Source: DASZVB01 sp035545855 (GTDB lineage: Bacteria; Myxococcota_A; Polyangia; Polyangiales; Polyangiaceae). Taken from it: DNA of 64,000 nucleotides. Shown here in pieces: positions 8,127-16,430 of the stretch (positions are counted from its first letter, which is position 1; the number at the start of each line of letters is the position of its first letter). The DNA lies in NCBI GenBank assembly GCA_035545855.1, contig DASZXK010000058.1:1-64000 (forward strand). The letters are read 5' to 3'. The notes below the pieces were generated by a model. That model was not told the origin of the DNA, searched no databases, and saw only the letters and a program-made list of their open reading frames with translations. Position numbers and translations under genes: made by a program.

Positions 8127-9749
8127 TCAACGTTTCAGGAGGTGGTCGCCGAAGCTCGCGCGGAGGTCGAGCTTCTTGAACTTGCCGGTGGACGTCTTCG
8201 GGATCGCGTCCAGGAAGAGGTAGTCGTCCGGCATCCACCATTTCGCGAAGCGATCCACGATGTGCGCGGCGAGCTCTTCCTTGGTTGCCAGCTTGCCGGG
8301 CTTCAAGACGACGGCGGCGAGCGGGCGCTCGCCCCACTTGTCGTGCTGTCCGGCGAAGACCGCCGCTTCCAGGACGGACGGGTGACTCATGAGCGCGTTC
8401 TCCAGCGCCTGCGTGCTGATCCATTCCCCGCCGCTCTTGATGACGTCCTTCGAGCGGTCCGTGATCTGGACGTACCCCTCCTCGTCGATCGTCACGACGT
8501 CGCCCGTCTTGAACCACCCGTCGGCGGTGAACTTGTCCTTGCCTTCCTCGCTCGCGAAGTAGGCGGACGCGACCCAGGGCCCCCGCACCTCGAGCTCGCC
8601 CATCTGCACGCCGTCCCACGGGAGCTCCTCTCCCGCGTCGTTCACGTGGCGTTGCTCGACGAACGGCACCGCGTAACCCTGCTTCGCCCGGAGCGCGAGC
8701 TCACGAGCGTCTCCGGTGCGAAGGCCGGATTTCACCCGCGAGATCGTCGCGAGCGGGTTCGTCTCGCTCATCCCCCACGTGTGGCGAATCGTGATCCCGT
8801 GGCGTTCGTCGTATCCCTGGATCATGGCGGCGGGCGCCGCGGCGCCCCCGACGAAGATGAGCCGCACCGCGGACAGATCCCACTTCTTCGGGTGATCGTC
8901 GAGGAGGGCGAGGGCGCCGAGCCAGACGGTGGGCACCGCCGCCGAGAACGTGACTTTCTCTCTCGCCATGAGATCCAGGATCGAGCCGGGCGAGAGATCC
9001 GGACCGGGAAACACGAGCTTCGCCCCCACGCCGATGGCCGCATGGACCATTCCCCAGGCGTTCGCGTGGAACATCGGGACGACGGGGAGCACGGTGTCGT
9101 CTTCCGAGATGCCCTTCGTGTCCACCATGCACAGCATCATCGTGTGCAAGCTCGTGGAGCGGTGCGAGTAGAGCACTCCCTTCGGGAGCCCCGTCGTTCC
9201 GGACGTGTAACACATGAGCGCGCCCGCCCTCTCGTCGAGCGCCGGGAAGGCGAACGCCGGCTCCTCCGCGGCGAGGAGCGTCTCGTATCCGAGGTATCCT
9301 TCGGGGACCGGGCCGTCGTCGGGCACGACGATGACGTGCTCGAGGCTCTTCACGTCCTTCCGGAACCCTTCGAGGAGCGGAAGGAGCGACCGGTCCACGA
9401 TGATGATCTTGTCGCCCGCGTGGGACGCGATGTACGAAAGCTCGCTCGGGTGGAGCCTCAGGTTCAGGGTGTGGAGCACCGCGCCGAGGCACGGCGCGGC
9501 GAAGTACGCCTCCAGGTGCCGGTAGTGGTTCCAGCCGAGCGTCGCGACCCGATCCCCGGGTTTCACGCCGAGGCGGACCAGGGCGCGAGCGAGCTGGCAC
9601 GTCCGGGCGTGGAAGTCGCGATACGTGTACCGGTGGAGCGAGCCGTCGGGCATCCGGCTCACGATCTCCTGCTTCGGGAAGAACCGCCGCCCCCGCTCGA
9701 GGAAGTGGGTGAGCGTCAGCGGGTAGTCCATCATCAGGCCGGGGAGCAT
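8127..9749 (-). CDS. Fatty-acyl-CoA synthetase (AMP-forming)
   Basis: A 540-residue adenylate-forming enzyme (ANL superfamily). The P-loop-like motif YTSGTTGLPKG is at residues 181-191. Further core motifs follow: HTWGMSETNP (A5), WFKTGDVVTIDEEGYVQITDRSKD (A7-A8), KSGGEWIST and the C-terminal PKTSTGKFKK with the catalytic lysine. The start MLPGLMMDYPL closely resembles the usual beginning of medium/long-chain fatty-acid CoA ligases of this group, which supports the ATG at 9749. It makes acyl-CoA from a free fatty acid, ATP and CoA. Exact chain length is not determined. Confidence 0.93.
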   Translation of the reverse strand: MLPGLMMDYPLTLTHFLERGRRFFPKQEIVSRMPDGSLHRYTYRDFHARTCQLARALVRLGVKPGDRVATLGWNHYRHLEAYFAAPCLGAVLHTLNLRLHPSELSYIASHAGDKIIIVDRSLLPLLEGFRKDVKSLEHVIVVPDDGPVPEGYLGYETLLAAEEPAFAFPALDERAGALMCYTSGTTGLPKGVLYSHRSTSLHTMMLCMVDTKGISEDDTVLPVVPMFHANAWGMVHAAIGVGAKLVFPGPDLSPGSILDLMAREKVTFSAAVPTVWLGALALLDDHPKKWDLSAVRLIFVGGAAAPAAMIQGYDERHGITIRHTWGMSETNPLATISRVKSGLRTGDARELALRAKQGYAVPFVEQRHVNDAGEELPWDGVQMGELEVRGPWVASAYFASEEGKDKFTADGWFKTGDVVTIDEEGYVQITDRSKDVIKSGGEWISTQALENALMSHPSVLEAAVFAGQHDKWGERPLAAVVLKPGKLATKEELAAHIVDRFAKWWMPDDYLFLDAIPKTSTGKFKKLDLRASFGDHLLKR

Positions 9750-9799
9750 CGTTCACCTCGCGTGGCGTTTTTGTTCGACTGGCAGCTTACACGGGGTTT

Positions 9800-9823
9800 C
9801 CGGTGAACGGGGCTCGAACCCGT
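9800..9823 (-). other. tRNA 3'-end-like fragment (T-arm plus acceptor strand)
   Basis: Read on the minus strand, ACGGG-TTCGAGC-CCCGT forms a perfect T-arm (5-bp stem, 7-base loop with TTCGA), followed by TCACCGG, which has the length of an acceptor 3' strand. No matching CCGGTGA 5' strand or anticodon arm is present within about 100 bases, so this is not an intact tRNA gene. It may be a remnant left by past integration or a chance hairpin. It lies just upstream of the acyl-CoA ligase gene. Confidence 0.3.
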
Positions 9824-9858
9824 GCCGCGCGCGCCCGAGTCCGGTATATCGGCTCGCG

Positions 9859-10263
9859 ATGGAAATGGTCCCCGAACAGTCGTCTTCTCTGGGCGCGGAA
9901 ATCCTGGCGGGCGTCATCGGCTCCGCCATCACGATGGCCTGTGTGATTCCGCCGGTCATCCACCTCGTCACCGGGCCGCTCGGGCCGTTCATCGGCGGAG
10001 TCGTGGCGGGCAACCGGGTGAAGGGCCTTCGCGGCCGCTTCGTCATCGGGTTCACCGTCGGGACGGTGCTCGCCGGGCTCCTCGCGGGAGCGCTGGCCGT
10101 CGTCGTCCGCCTCGCCAGCGCGAGCGAGCTGCCGTCCTTCTTCCCGACGTCCGGGTCCGCGCGCGCGACGATCGCTGCGATCGTCTTCGTGTACGGCACG
10201 GCGCTCGCAACCGTGGGCGCGTCGCTCAGCGGATCCATCGGCAAAAAGAAGGCCGAAAGCTGA
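9859..10263 (+). CDS. Small membrane protein, unknown function
   Basis: A 134-residue protein with about four hydrophobic segments: ILAGVIGSAITMACVIPPVIHLV, PFIGGVVAGNRV, FVIGFTVGTVLAGLLAGALAVVV and ATIAAIVFVYGTALATVGASL. It is Gly/Ala rich and ends in the basic tail KKKAES. This looks like a small glycine-zipper-type membrane protein; no family is recognised with confidence. The ATG lies only 8 bases after a TATATC box (9845-9850), so a very short or leaderless transcript is possible. Its stop is followed by the tandem and hairpin repeats. Confidence 0.65.
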   Translation: MEMVPEQSSSLGAEILAGVIGSAITMACVIPPVIHLVTGPLGPFIGGVVAGNRVKGLRGRFVIGFTVGTVLAGLLAGALAVVVRLASASELPSFFPTSGSARATIAAIVFVYGTALATVGASLSGSIGKKKAES

Positions 10264-10291
10264 GCCCGAAGCCCGCAGGCGGCGGCGGCGG

Positions 10292-10375
<84 letters not shown>

Positions 10376-10376
<1 letters not shown>

Positions 10377-11035
10377 GCCGTGGGGGTCTCTCTTCACCGG
10401 ACAGTTTGTATACAAACCATTCGCCCCCGATTGGTCCAGCCGATTCACAGCTACCCGCGAGCACGGCGAGCGCGCGCCCTATCGGGCGCGGCAGGGGGAG
10501 AGGTCCGAGGCCCGCAGGGCGAAGCCCGAGGACCACAGGAGCCTCGGGGGACCAGGTCCCCCACAAACAAACCCCACGACGCTATTCGTCGTCGCGTCGA
10601 GCTCGCCCGCAGGGCGGCAAGTCGCCCCGCGCTTGGTCCAGCCGATACACGGCTACCCGCGAGCACGGCGAGCGCGCGCCCGATAGGGCGCGGCAGGGGG
10701 AGAGGTCCGAGGACCGCAGGGCGAAGCCCGAGGACCCGAGGAGCCTCGGGGGACAAGGTCCCCCACAAACAAAACCCCACGACGCTCCCCGTCGTCGCGT
10801 CGAGCTCGCCCGCAGGGCGGCGAGTCGCCCCCCGAGTGGTCCAGCCGTTCCACAGCTACCCGCGAGCTCGGCGAGCGCGCGCCGCTAGGCGCGGCAGGGG
10901 GAGAGGTTCCCGAGGACCGCAGGGCGTAGCCCGAGGACCGCAGGGAAGCCTCGGGGGACAAGGTCCCCCATAACAAAACCCCACGACGCTGAACGCCGTT
11001 CGTCGAACTCGCGGCAGAGCTCGCTCGCGGAGCTA
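10376..11035 (-). repeat. Dispersed hairpin repeat, tandem block (end module plus three units)
   Basis: This is the inverted counterpart of the element at 196-464. The end module (10376-10441, palindrome at 10405-10416) is followed by units at 10442-10643, 10644-10846 and 10847-11035, marked by TGGTCCAGCC at 10432, 10634 and 10837. The period is 202-203 bp, and the last unit is diverged at its right end. Each unit keeps the same series of hairpins while loop bases vary. One stem is GCGCCC/GGGCGC in the first two units but GCGCC/GGCGC in the third and in copy 1, a paired change. The block lies between the convergent stops of the small membrane protein (10263) and the PilZ gene (11033). Confidence 0.88.
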
Positions 11036-11482
11036 GTTGGACGCGTCGCGGACGTAGGCGATGGTGCGGATGGCGTCGACGAGACGTTCGCGGTCTTCGC
11101 CGGAGAGCTCGACGAACCGGACGCCCATGCCGGGGTTCCGGTTCTCCGAGAGCAGACGCACCGGGTTGATCCACTGCACGACGCCCGAGACGACGAACGT
11201 CTCGGCGACGCCCTGAGGGGCGAAGCGCAGCGTCACCTTCGTTCCGATGCCGAGCGGTTCTCTCGTCGCGACGAAGATGCCGAGCTCGGAGATGTTCCGG
11301 ATCGACGCGTAGAGGAACGTGTCTTCCGTTTCACAGTCGACGGACCATTGGACGGCGAAGCGATCCGCGCCTCGTCGATTCGAGGGATCTGGCGGAGCTT
11401 CGGAGTCGCCCGACGCGTCGTCCTTCACGCCGTCCGGCTTAACCTCGGGGGCTCCTCGTGTCATCCCCCGTTTTTTCGACAA
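11033..11482 (-). CDS. PilZ domain protein (putative c-di-GMP receptor)
   Basis: A 149-residue protein: a polar, probably disordered N-terminus of about 35 residues, then one PilZ domain. The c-di-GMP-binding RxxxR is R37-GAD-R41 and the second motif is N63-ISELG-68, matching D/N-x-S-x-x-G. The C-terminal NPGMGVRFVELSGEDR is characteristic of the PilZ subtype abundant in myxobacteria. It is likely a cytosolic c-di-GMP effector controlling motility, secretion or development; its target is unknown. It lies 33 bases downstream of the glycosyltransferase gene on the same strand. Its stop touches the last hairpin-repeat unit. Confidence 0.9.
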   Translation of the reverse strand: MSKKRGMTRGAPEVKPDGVKDDASGDSEAPPDPSNRRGADRFAVQWSVDCETEDTFLYASIRNISELGIFVATREPLGIGTKVTLRFAPQGVAETFVVSGVVQWINPVRLLSENRNPGMGVRFVELSGEDRERLVDAIRTIAYVRDASN

Positions 11483-11515
11483 TCTTGAACGCCTACTCGA
11501 ATACCTGGCCGAACT

Positions 11516-14038
11516 TCATTCCACGACGAGCGTCCCGGCGTTGACGCGGTTGTCCTCCGCGCCGCCGCGCTTCACTTCGAGGCGCGTGTCACCGCGGAAA
11601 AGCCCGAAGAACACGGTGTAGGTGCCCCCGGCGAAGTTCGGCTCGAGCTCGAAGTCGTGATTGTCCACGATGAAGTCACCGGGCCGCCAGAGGTGGAACG
11701 GGTACTTCCCTTCGAGCGTCTCGTGGTCGCCGTTGTAGCGACGCTGGTATCCGTCGATGTGGATGAAGGTCTGCCAGTCCCCGGAAATCGGCTTCTCGAC
11801 CTCGTAGTAGAGGCGAAGGATGTAACGCTTTGCGGCGCGAACGCGGTCCACGACCACGCCGTCCGGGGTGGTCACTTCCCAGCCGATGGCGTGGAGCTGA
11901 CCGTTGAAGTCGACGTCCAGACCGCGTCGCGGCGCAGGTCTCGCGTCCAGGACCCAGCGGGAGAACGGGTTCCGGTTCTCCTCTCCCGGACGGAGCTGGT
12001 TCGAGACGAGGAGGATCTCGCTCGAGCGAGCGTCCAGCACGGGGATGTTGTGCGCCGGGAGCTTCTTCGCTCGAAATTGCGAGTTGAGCTGGCCGATGTC
12101 GTTGGCGCGCACCACGAGCCAGCGTCGCTCGCTGTCCTTCTCCGTGAGCCAGGTGAAGGCCTCCTGGACGGTGGAGATGTTCTTCACCTCCCGCCGCGCG
12201 TAGTACCTCGCGGTGCCGGAGCTGCCGCCGATCATCGCGAGGTCCTCTCCGGGCCGGGAGAAGCGCTTGTAGGACTCGAAGACTTCCTTCGGCGAGAGCT
12301 GCTTCGCGAGCGCCGGGTAGTACGAGAAGCTCAGCACGGCCGCGAACGCGGCGATGGAGAACAGCGCGACCGACGCTCGCGTGAGGCGCAGGAGGCGGCA
12401 GGCGAACCGCGAGACGTCCCGCGCGGCATATCCGAGGAGCGGGAGCACGACCAGGACCGGCAGCCCCACGTACCCGAACCGAGCGACGACGCGGAATTCG
12501 CGGGACATTCCGTCGATCGCCTTCAGGTGGAGGAACCGATCGCTCAGGGGAACGACGATGGCGAGGACGAGCAGGGTCACCTGGCCCGCGGCGACGGCGA
12601 AGAAGACGTTGCCCGACCAGGCCGTGCGAACGGCGCTCAGGTACGCGCGGTACTCGTCCTTCCGGAACGCGGGCTTCCCCGTCTCGCGCTCGAACGAGAA
12701 CAGCGCGAACAGCGCCGCGCTGCCGACCGTCCCCCATTTCAAGGTGGCGAGCGCGCGTTCCTTGAAGCTGTCGGGGAACCGGCCCTCGTCGACGACGAAG
12801 GCCGCGAGCCCCTTTTCCGGGAAATTCTGGAAGTCCGTGAAGAGGAGGACGAGGAACGCCGCGACCGTGAGCGCGAGGGAGCGGGAGCCCGGCGCGCCGC
12901 GCTCGAGGTCCCGGAACGTGAGAGCGACGGCGGCCGCGAGCGCGAACACGGCCCCGAACGGAGCGAGCGGCGTGCGCGACGCGACCGCAGTGTAGGCGCC
13001 GAACGCGACAGTGGAGACGACGAGGAGCACCGTCTTCAGCGACGACTCGCGCTCGAACGCCGGCCCCTCCGGGATCGGCGGAGGGAGGAGCAGCCGCCCG
13101 AGGGCGACGGGAACGACCGCGCTCCACGGGAACAGCCCGTGACCGAGCTGCAGCACGACGACGTCGTGAGTCACGTTCCGGCGGTCGGCGAGCGTCGCGC
13201 CGAGGAGACGCACGAACTGGTGCTCCGGAGCGTTCACGAACGCCCGGACGCCGATGAAGGTCGTCGCGACGCCGAGCGCGAAGGCGAGCGAGCCGAATAC
13301 TCCGGAGAGCCCGTCCATCGCCGGGGAGCCCCGACGTGCGAGGTACGACAGGGCGATCGCGAGCGACGGCACCGCGACGCCGAGGAGGATTCCCCTCGCC
13401 CCGAAACCGGCCGCCATGCCGCCCGCGCCGAGCAGCGCCGCGATGCACCGGGAGAGCGCCCCGAGGCGCGTGTCGAACACGGCGAGCGCGAGGCCCGAGA
13501 CCGCGATCGCGAGCCCGGCGAGCGTCACGATGTCACCGAGGATGGTGCGGGCCTGGAGGAAGTAGAGGGGCGTCGTCGCCAGCACCAGCGCTGCGAAGGC
13601 GGCGGTGGCTCTGTCCGCGAGGCGCGACACGAGCAGCCACGTCGCGACGACGCCGAGCAAGCCGAACACCGCCAGCGGCAGCCGCCCCGCCCACTCCGAC
13701 AGGCCGAACGCACGGAACCCGAGCGCGATCAGCGTGAACGGAAACTCACCTCGCCCGATCTCCCCGGAGGTGGGGACGCCGTTCAGCCCGCCGGCGATGG
13801 TGAGCGCGCTCCCGCCGAGCAGGTTCACGGCGATGCGGCGGGCGAGCTCCGCCACCTTGAGCTCGGGGGGTTCCCAGAGCCCGCTCGCCGAGATGAGCGA
13901 AAAGAGGCTCCCGACGACGACCGCCCCCGACACGAGCACGAGGGGCCACTGGGCCCCACCCTCGTTCGGGTCGGGAACGACGGCTTCGAGCTCGCCGAGC
14001 GTTTCCGTCGTTTCGGTCGTTGCAACGTCGTCGGTCAT
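11516..14038 (-). CDS. GT-C glycosyltransferase (ArnT/PMT-like)
   Basis: An 840-residue membrane protein. After a short acidic cytoplasmic N-terminus and TM1 comes a first periplasmic loop (LWEPPELKVAELARRIA) resembling the acidic catalytic loop of ArnT/PMT enzymes. A further region, GRGEFPFTLIALGFRAFGLSEWAGRLP, also fits the family. About a dozen transmembrane helices follow to roughly residue 590. The last ~220 residues form a soluble domain ending GTYTVFFGLFRGDTRLEV. Such enzymes transfer sugars from polyprenyl-phosphate donors to lipids or proteins on the outer side of the inner membrane. Donor and acceptor are not predictable here. The PilZ gene follows. Confidence 0.78.
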   Translation of the reverse strand: MTDDVATTETTETLGELEAVVPDPNEGGAQWPLVLVSGAVVVGSLFSLISASGLWEPPELKVAELARRIAVNLLGGSALTIAGGLNGVPTSGEIGRGEFPFTLIALGFRAFGLSEWAGRLPLAVFGLLGVVATWLLVSRLADRATAAFAALVLATTPLYFLQARTILGDIVTLAGLAIAVSGLALAVFDTRLGALSRCIAALLGAGGMAAGFGARGILLGVAVPSLAIALSYLARRGSPAMDGLSGVFGSLAFALGVATTFIGVRAFVNAPEHQFVRLLGATLADRRNVTHDVVVLQLGHGLFPWSAVVPVALGRLLLPPPIPEGPAFERESSLKTVLLVVSTVAFGAYTAVASRTPLAPFGAVFALAAAVALTFRDLERGAPGSRSLALTVAAFLVLLFTDFQNFPEKGLAAFVVDEGRFPDSFKERALATLKWGTVGSAALFALFSFERETGKPAFRKDEYRAYLSAVRTAWSGNVFFAVAAGQVTLLVLAIVVPLSDRFLHLKAIDGMSREFRVVARFGYVGLPVLVVLPLLGYAARDVSRFACRLLRLTRASVALFSIAAFAAVLSFSYYPALAKQLSPKEVFESYKRFSRPGEDLAMIGGSSGTARYYARREVKNISTVQEAFTWLTEKDSERRWLVVRANDIGQLNSQFRAKKLPAHNIPVLDARSSEILLVSNQLRPGEENRNPFSRWVLDARPAPRRGLDVDFNGQLHAIGWEVTTPDGVVVDRVRAAKRYILRLYYEVEKPISGDWQTFIHIDGYQRRYNGDHETLEGKYPFHLWRPGDFIVDNHDFELEPNFAGGTYTVFFGLFRGDTRLEVKRGGAEDNRVNAGTLVVE

Positions 14039-14112
14039 GGACGAATAGAGGGGCCGGGCGGCGCGGACACTAGCAAGCCGCGCCCGCTCGAACCAGACAA
14101 ACCCCGGGACCC

Positions 14113-15093
14113 ATGCGATTTGGAACGGTAGCGATCGTCGGCCGCACGAACGTTGGGAAATCGACGTTCCTGAACGCCGCGCTCGGCGAGCGGCTCGCCA
14201 TCGTCTCGCCGCGCCCGCAGACGACGCGCGACGCCCTCCTCGGCGTGCTCAATCGACCGGACGCGCAGATCGCGTTCGTGGACACGCCCGGTTTCCACCG
14301 CCCGCGCACGGAGCTCGGCCGGAGGATGAACGCGGCGGCCCGCGAGGCCGCCCGCACGACCGACGTCGTCGTCCTGATGACGGACGTCTCGACGCTCGTC
14401 ACGTCGCGCGCTCAGGCGGAGAAGGCGCCGGTCCTCGAGGAGGACGAGAAGCTCCTTCGCGAGATCCCCGAGGCGGCGACGGTCGTGGTCGTCATCAACA
14501 AGATCGATCTGCTGAAGGACAAGGCGCGGCTCCTGCCGATGCTGTCGGCGCTGCAGGGAATCCGCCCCATCGCGGCAGCCGTCCCGGTGAGCGCCCTCAC
14601 GGAAGACGGAGTCGAGCGCGTCGTCTCCGCGATCGTGGAGCACCTCCCCGAGGGTCCGGTCGGCTACGACGCCTCCACGCTGACGGACAAGCCGGCGCGG
14701 TTCTTCGTTCGAGAGTACGTCCGCGAACAGGTCCTGCTCACGACGGCGAGCGAGGTCCCCCACGCCGTCGCGGTATCCGTCGAGGAGTTCTCGGACACGG
14801 CGAAGGTCGTGGTCATCAAGGCCACGATTCACGTGGAGAAGCCCGGGCAGCGGGCGATCCTCGTCGGGGCGAAGGGCGCGAAGATCAAGGAGATCGGGAT
14901 CGGGGCGCGCAAGCGCCTCGAAGAGCTCCTCGGGAAGAAGGTCCACCTCGAGCTCTTCGTCCGCGTCTCGGAGAGGTGGAAGAGCATCCCGCGGCAGCTC
15001 GCGGAGCTGGGCTACGAGGACGTCGGCAGGGGCGGCGCCGAGCCCGTGCCGCCGGCCGAGGACGCCGACGACCCGGCGGAAGACGACGCATGA
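14113..15093 (+). CDS. era: GTPase Era, 16S rRNA/30S assembly
   Basis: A 326-residue protein. The G domain has G1 GRTNVGKS (10-17; Thr replaces the usual Pro), the PRPQTTRDALLG switch, G3 DTPG and G4 NKID. It is followed by a KH domain with GAKGAKIKEIGIGARKRLEELLGKKVHLELFVRV. Era binds the 3' end of 16S rRNA and chaperones late small-subunit assembly. A short acidic tail (PAEDADDPAEDDA) extends beyond the usual end. The stop overlaps the ATG of der by four bases (ATGA). Confidence 0.95.
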   Translation: MRFGTVAIVGRTNVGKSTFLNAALGERLAIVSPRPQTTRDALLGVLNRPDAQIAFVDTPGFHRPRTELGRRMNAAAREAARTTDVVVLMTDVSTLVTSRAQAEKAPVLEEDEKLLREIPEAATVVVVINKIDLLKDKARLLPMLSALQGIRPIAAAVPVSALTEDGVERVVSAIVEHLPEGPVGYDASTLTDKPARFFVREYVREQVLLTTASEVPHAVAVSVEEFSDTAKVVVIKATIHVEKPGQRAILVGAKGAKIKEIGIGARKRLEELLGKKVHLELFVRVSERWKSIPRQLAELGYEDVGRGGAEPVPPAEDADDPAEDDA

Positions 15094-16415
15094 CGCCGCT
15101 CGTCGCCATCGTCGGCCGTCCGAACGTGGGAAAGAGCACGCTCTTCAACCGGCTCGCGGGGCAGGACCTCGCCATCGTCCACGACGAGCCGGGCGTGACG
15201 CGGGATCGCCACTACGCCGACGCCCACGTCCACGGGCGCGACGTGACGCTCATCGACACGGGCGGCTTCGATCCGACGGAGACGGACGCGATCGGGCGCG
15301 GGATCGCGCGTCACGTGGAGGCGGCCATCGAGGAGGCGGACGCGATCCTCTGCGTCCTCGACGGGACGGCGAGCCCGACGCCCGCCGATCGGGAAGCGGT
15401 GGCGCTCCTCCGGCGCACGAAGAAGCCGGTCCTCTACGTCGCGAACAAGGCCGACAACGCGAACAAGGCGCTCCTCGCGAACGACCTCTACACGCTCGGG
15501 GTGGACGAGCTCTTCCCCGTGTCGGCCGCGCATGGACGGGGCTTCGCCGAGCTCGAAGCCGCGCTCGTCGCGCGCCTCCCGCCCATCTCCGATCCGACGG
15601 AGAAACCCGACCCCGAGACGCCGCACGTCGCGATCCTCGGACGCCCGAACGCCGGGAAATCGACGCTGTTCAACCGCTTCGCGGGGGAGGAGCGATCGCT
15701 CGTGGACGCCCGTCCCGGGACGACCGTCGACCCGGTGGACACCGTCGTGGAGATCGGCGGAAAGCGCTCGGTGCTCGTGGACACGGCGGGCGTCCGGCGG
15801 AAGAGCAAGGTCGCGAGCGCCGTCGAGACGCAGAGCGTGATGCGCGCCATCCGCGCCGTCGGGCGGGCGGACGTGGTCGTGCTCCTCTGCGACGCGACGG
15901 GCACGGTCGCCGAGCAGGACGCGAGACTCCTCGGCCTGGTCGCGGGGCGGGGCCGCGCCGTCGTCGTCGGGCTCTCCAAGGCGGATCTGCTGGACGCCGA
16001 GCAGAAGAAGAAGGCCGTCGAGGAAGCGCGGACGTCGCTCCATTTCGCGCCCTGGGCGAGCGTCGTCATGCTCTCCTCGCGCACCGGAGAGGGCATCGCC
16101 GAGCTCGAACGGGCGATCCTCGCGGCGTCCGAGTCGTATCGGAAGCGCGTCCCCACCGCCGCGCTGAACCGGTTCTTCGCGGACGTGCTCGAGAAGCACC
16201 CGCCGCCGACGCACGGTGGAAAGTCCCCGCGCCTCTACTACGTCACGCAGGCGGAGATCGCGCCGCCGGTGTTCGTCGTCATGTGCAACACGCCGGAGGC
16301 GGTGAAGACGAGCTACCGCCGCTTCGTGACGAACCAGATCCGGAAGACGTTCTCCTTCGAGTCCGTGCCGGTCATCGTCCACTTCCGCGGGAAGCAGAAG
16401 AAGGACGCGCCCTGA
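15090..16415 (+). CDS. der: GTPase Der (EngA), 50S ribosome assembly
   Basis: A 441-residue protein with two G domains in tandem, the hallmark of Der: GRPNVGKS at about 8-15 and GRPNAGKS at about 177-184, each with DT[AG]G and NKAD/SKAD-type G4 motifs. A C-terminal KH-like domain ends VPVIVHFRGKQKKDAP. Der is required for 50S subunit maturation. The ATG at 15090 was chosen because it overlaps the era stop and directly precedes the conserved MTPLVAIVGRPNVGKST. The era-der pair is translationally coupled. Confidence 0.96.
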   Translation: MTPLVAIVGRPNVGKSTLFNRLAGQDLAIVHDEPGVTRDRHYADAHVHGRDVTLIDTGGFDPTETDAIGRGIARHVEAAIEEADAILCVLDGTASPTPADREAVALLRRTKKPVLYVANKADNANKALLANDLYTLGVDELFPVSAAHGRGFAELEAALVARLPPISDPTEKPDPETPHVAILGRPNAGKSTLFNRFAGEERSLVDARPGTTVDPVDTVVEIGGKRSVLVDTAGVRRKSKVASAVETQSVMRAIRAVGRADVVVLLCDATGTVAEQDARLLGLVAGRGRAVVVGLSKADLLDAEQKKKAVEEARTSLHFAPWASVVMLSSRTGEGIAELERAILAASESYRKRVPTAALNRFFADVLEKHPPPTHGGKSPRLYYVTQAEIAPPVFVVMCNTPEAVKTSYRRFVTNQIRKTFSFESVPVIVHFRGKQKKDAP

Positions 16416-16430
16416 CTCGAGCTCCCGGGT

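Noticed and set aside
9800..9870. Complete tRNA gene
   Set aside because: Only the T-arm and a 3' acceptor-like strand are present; no 5' acceptor strand or anticodon arm pairs with them.
10406..10973. Protein-coding frames within the repeat block
   Set aside because: The frames differ between units, consist of repeated Arg/Gly/Pro words and change phase at the unit borders, so the element is non-coding.
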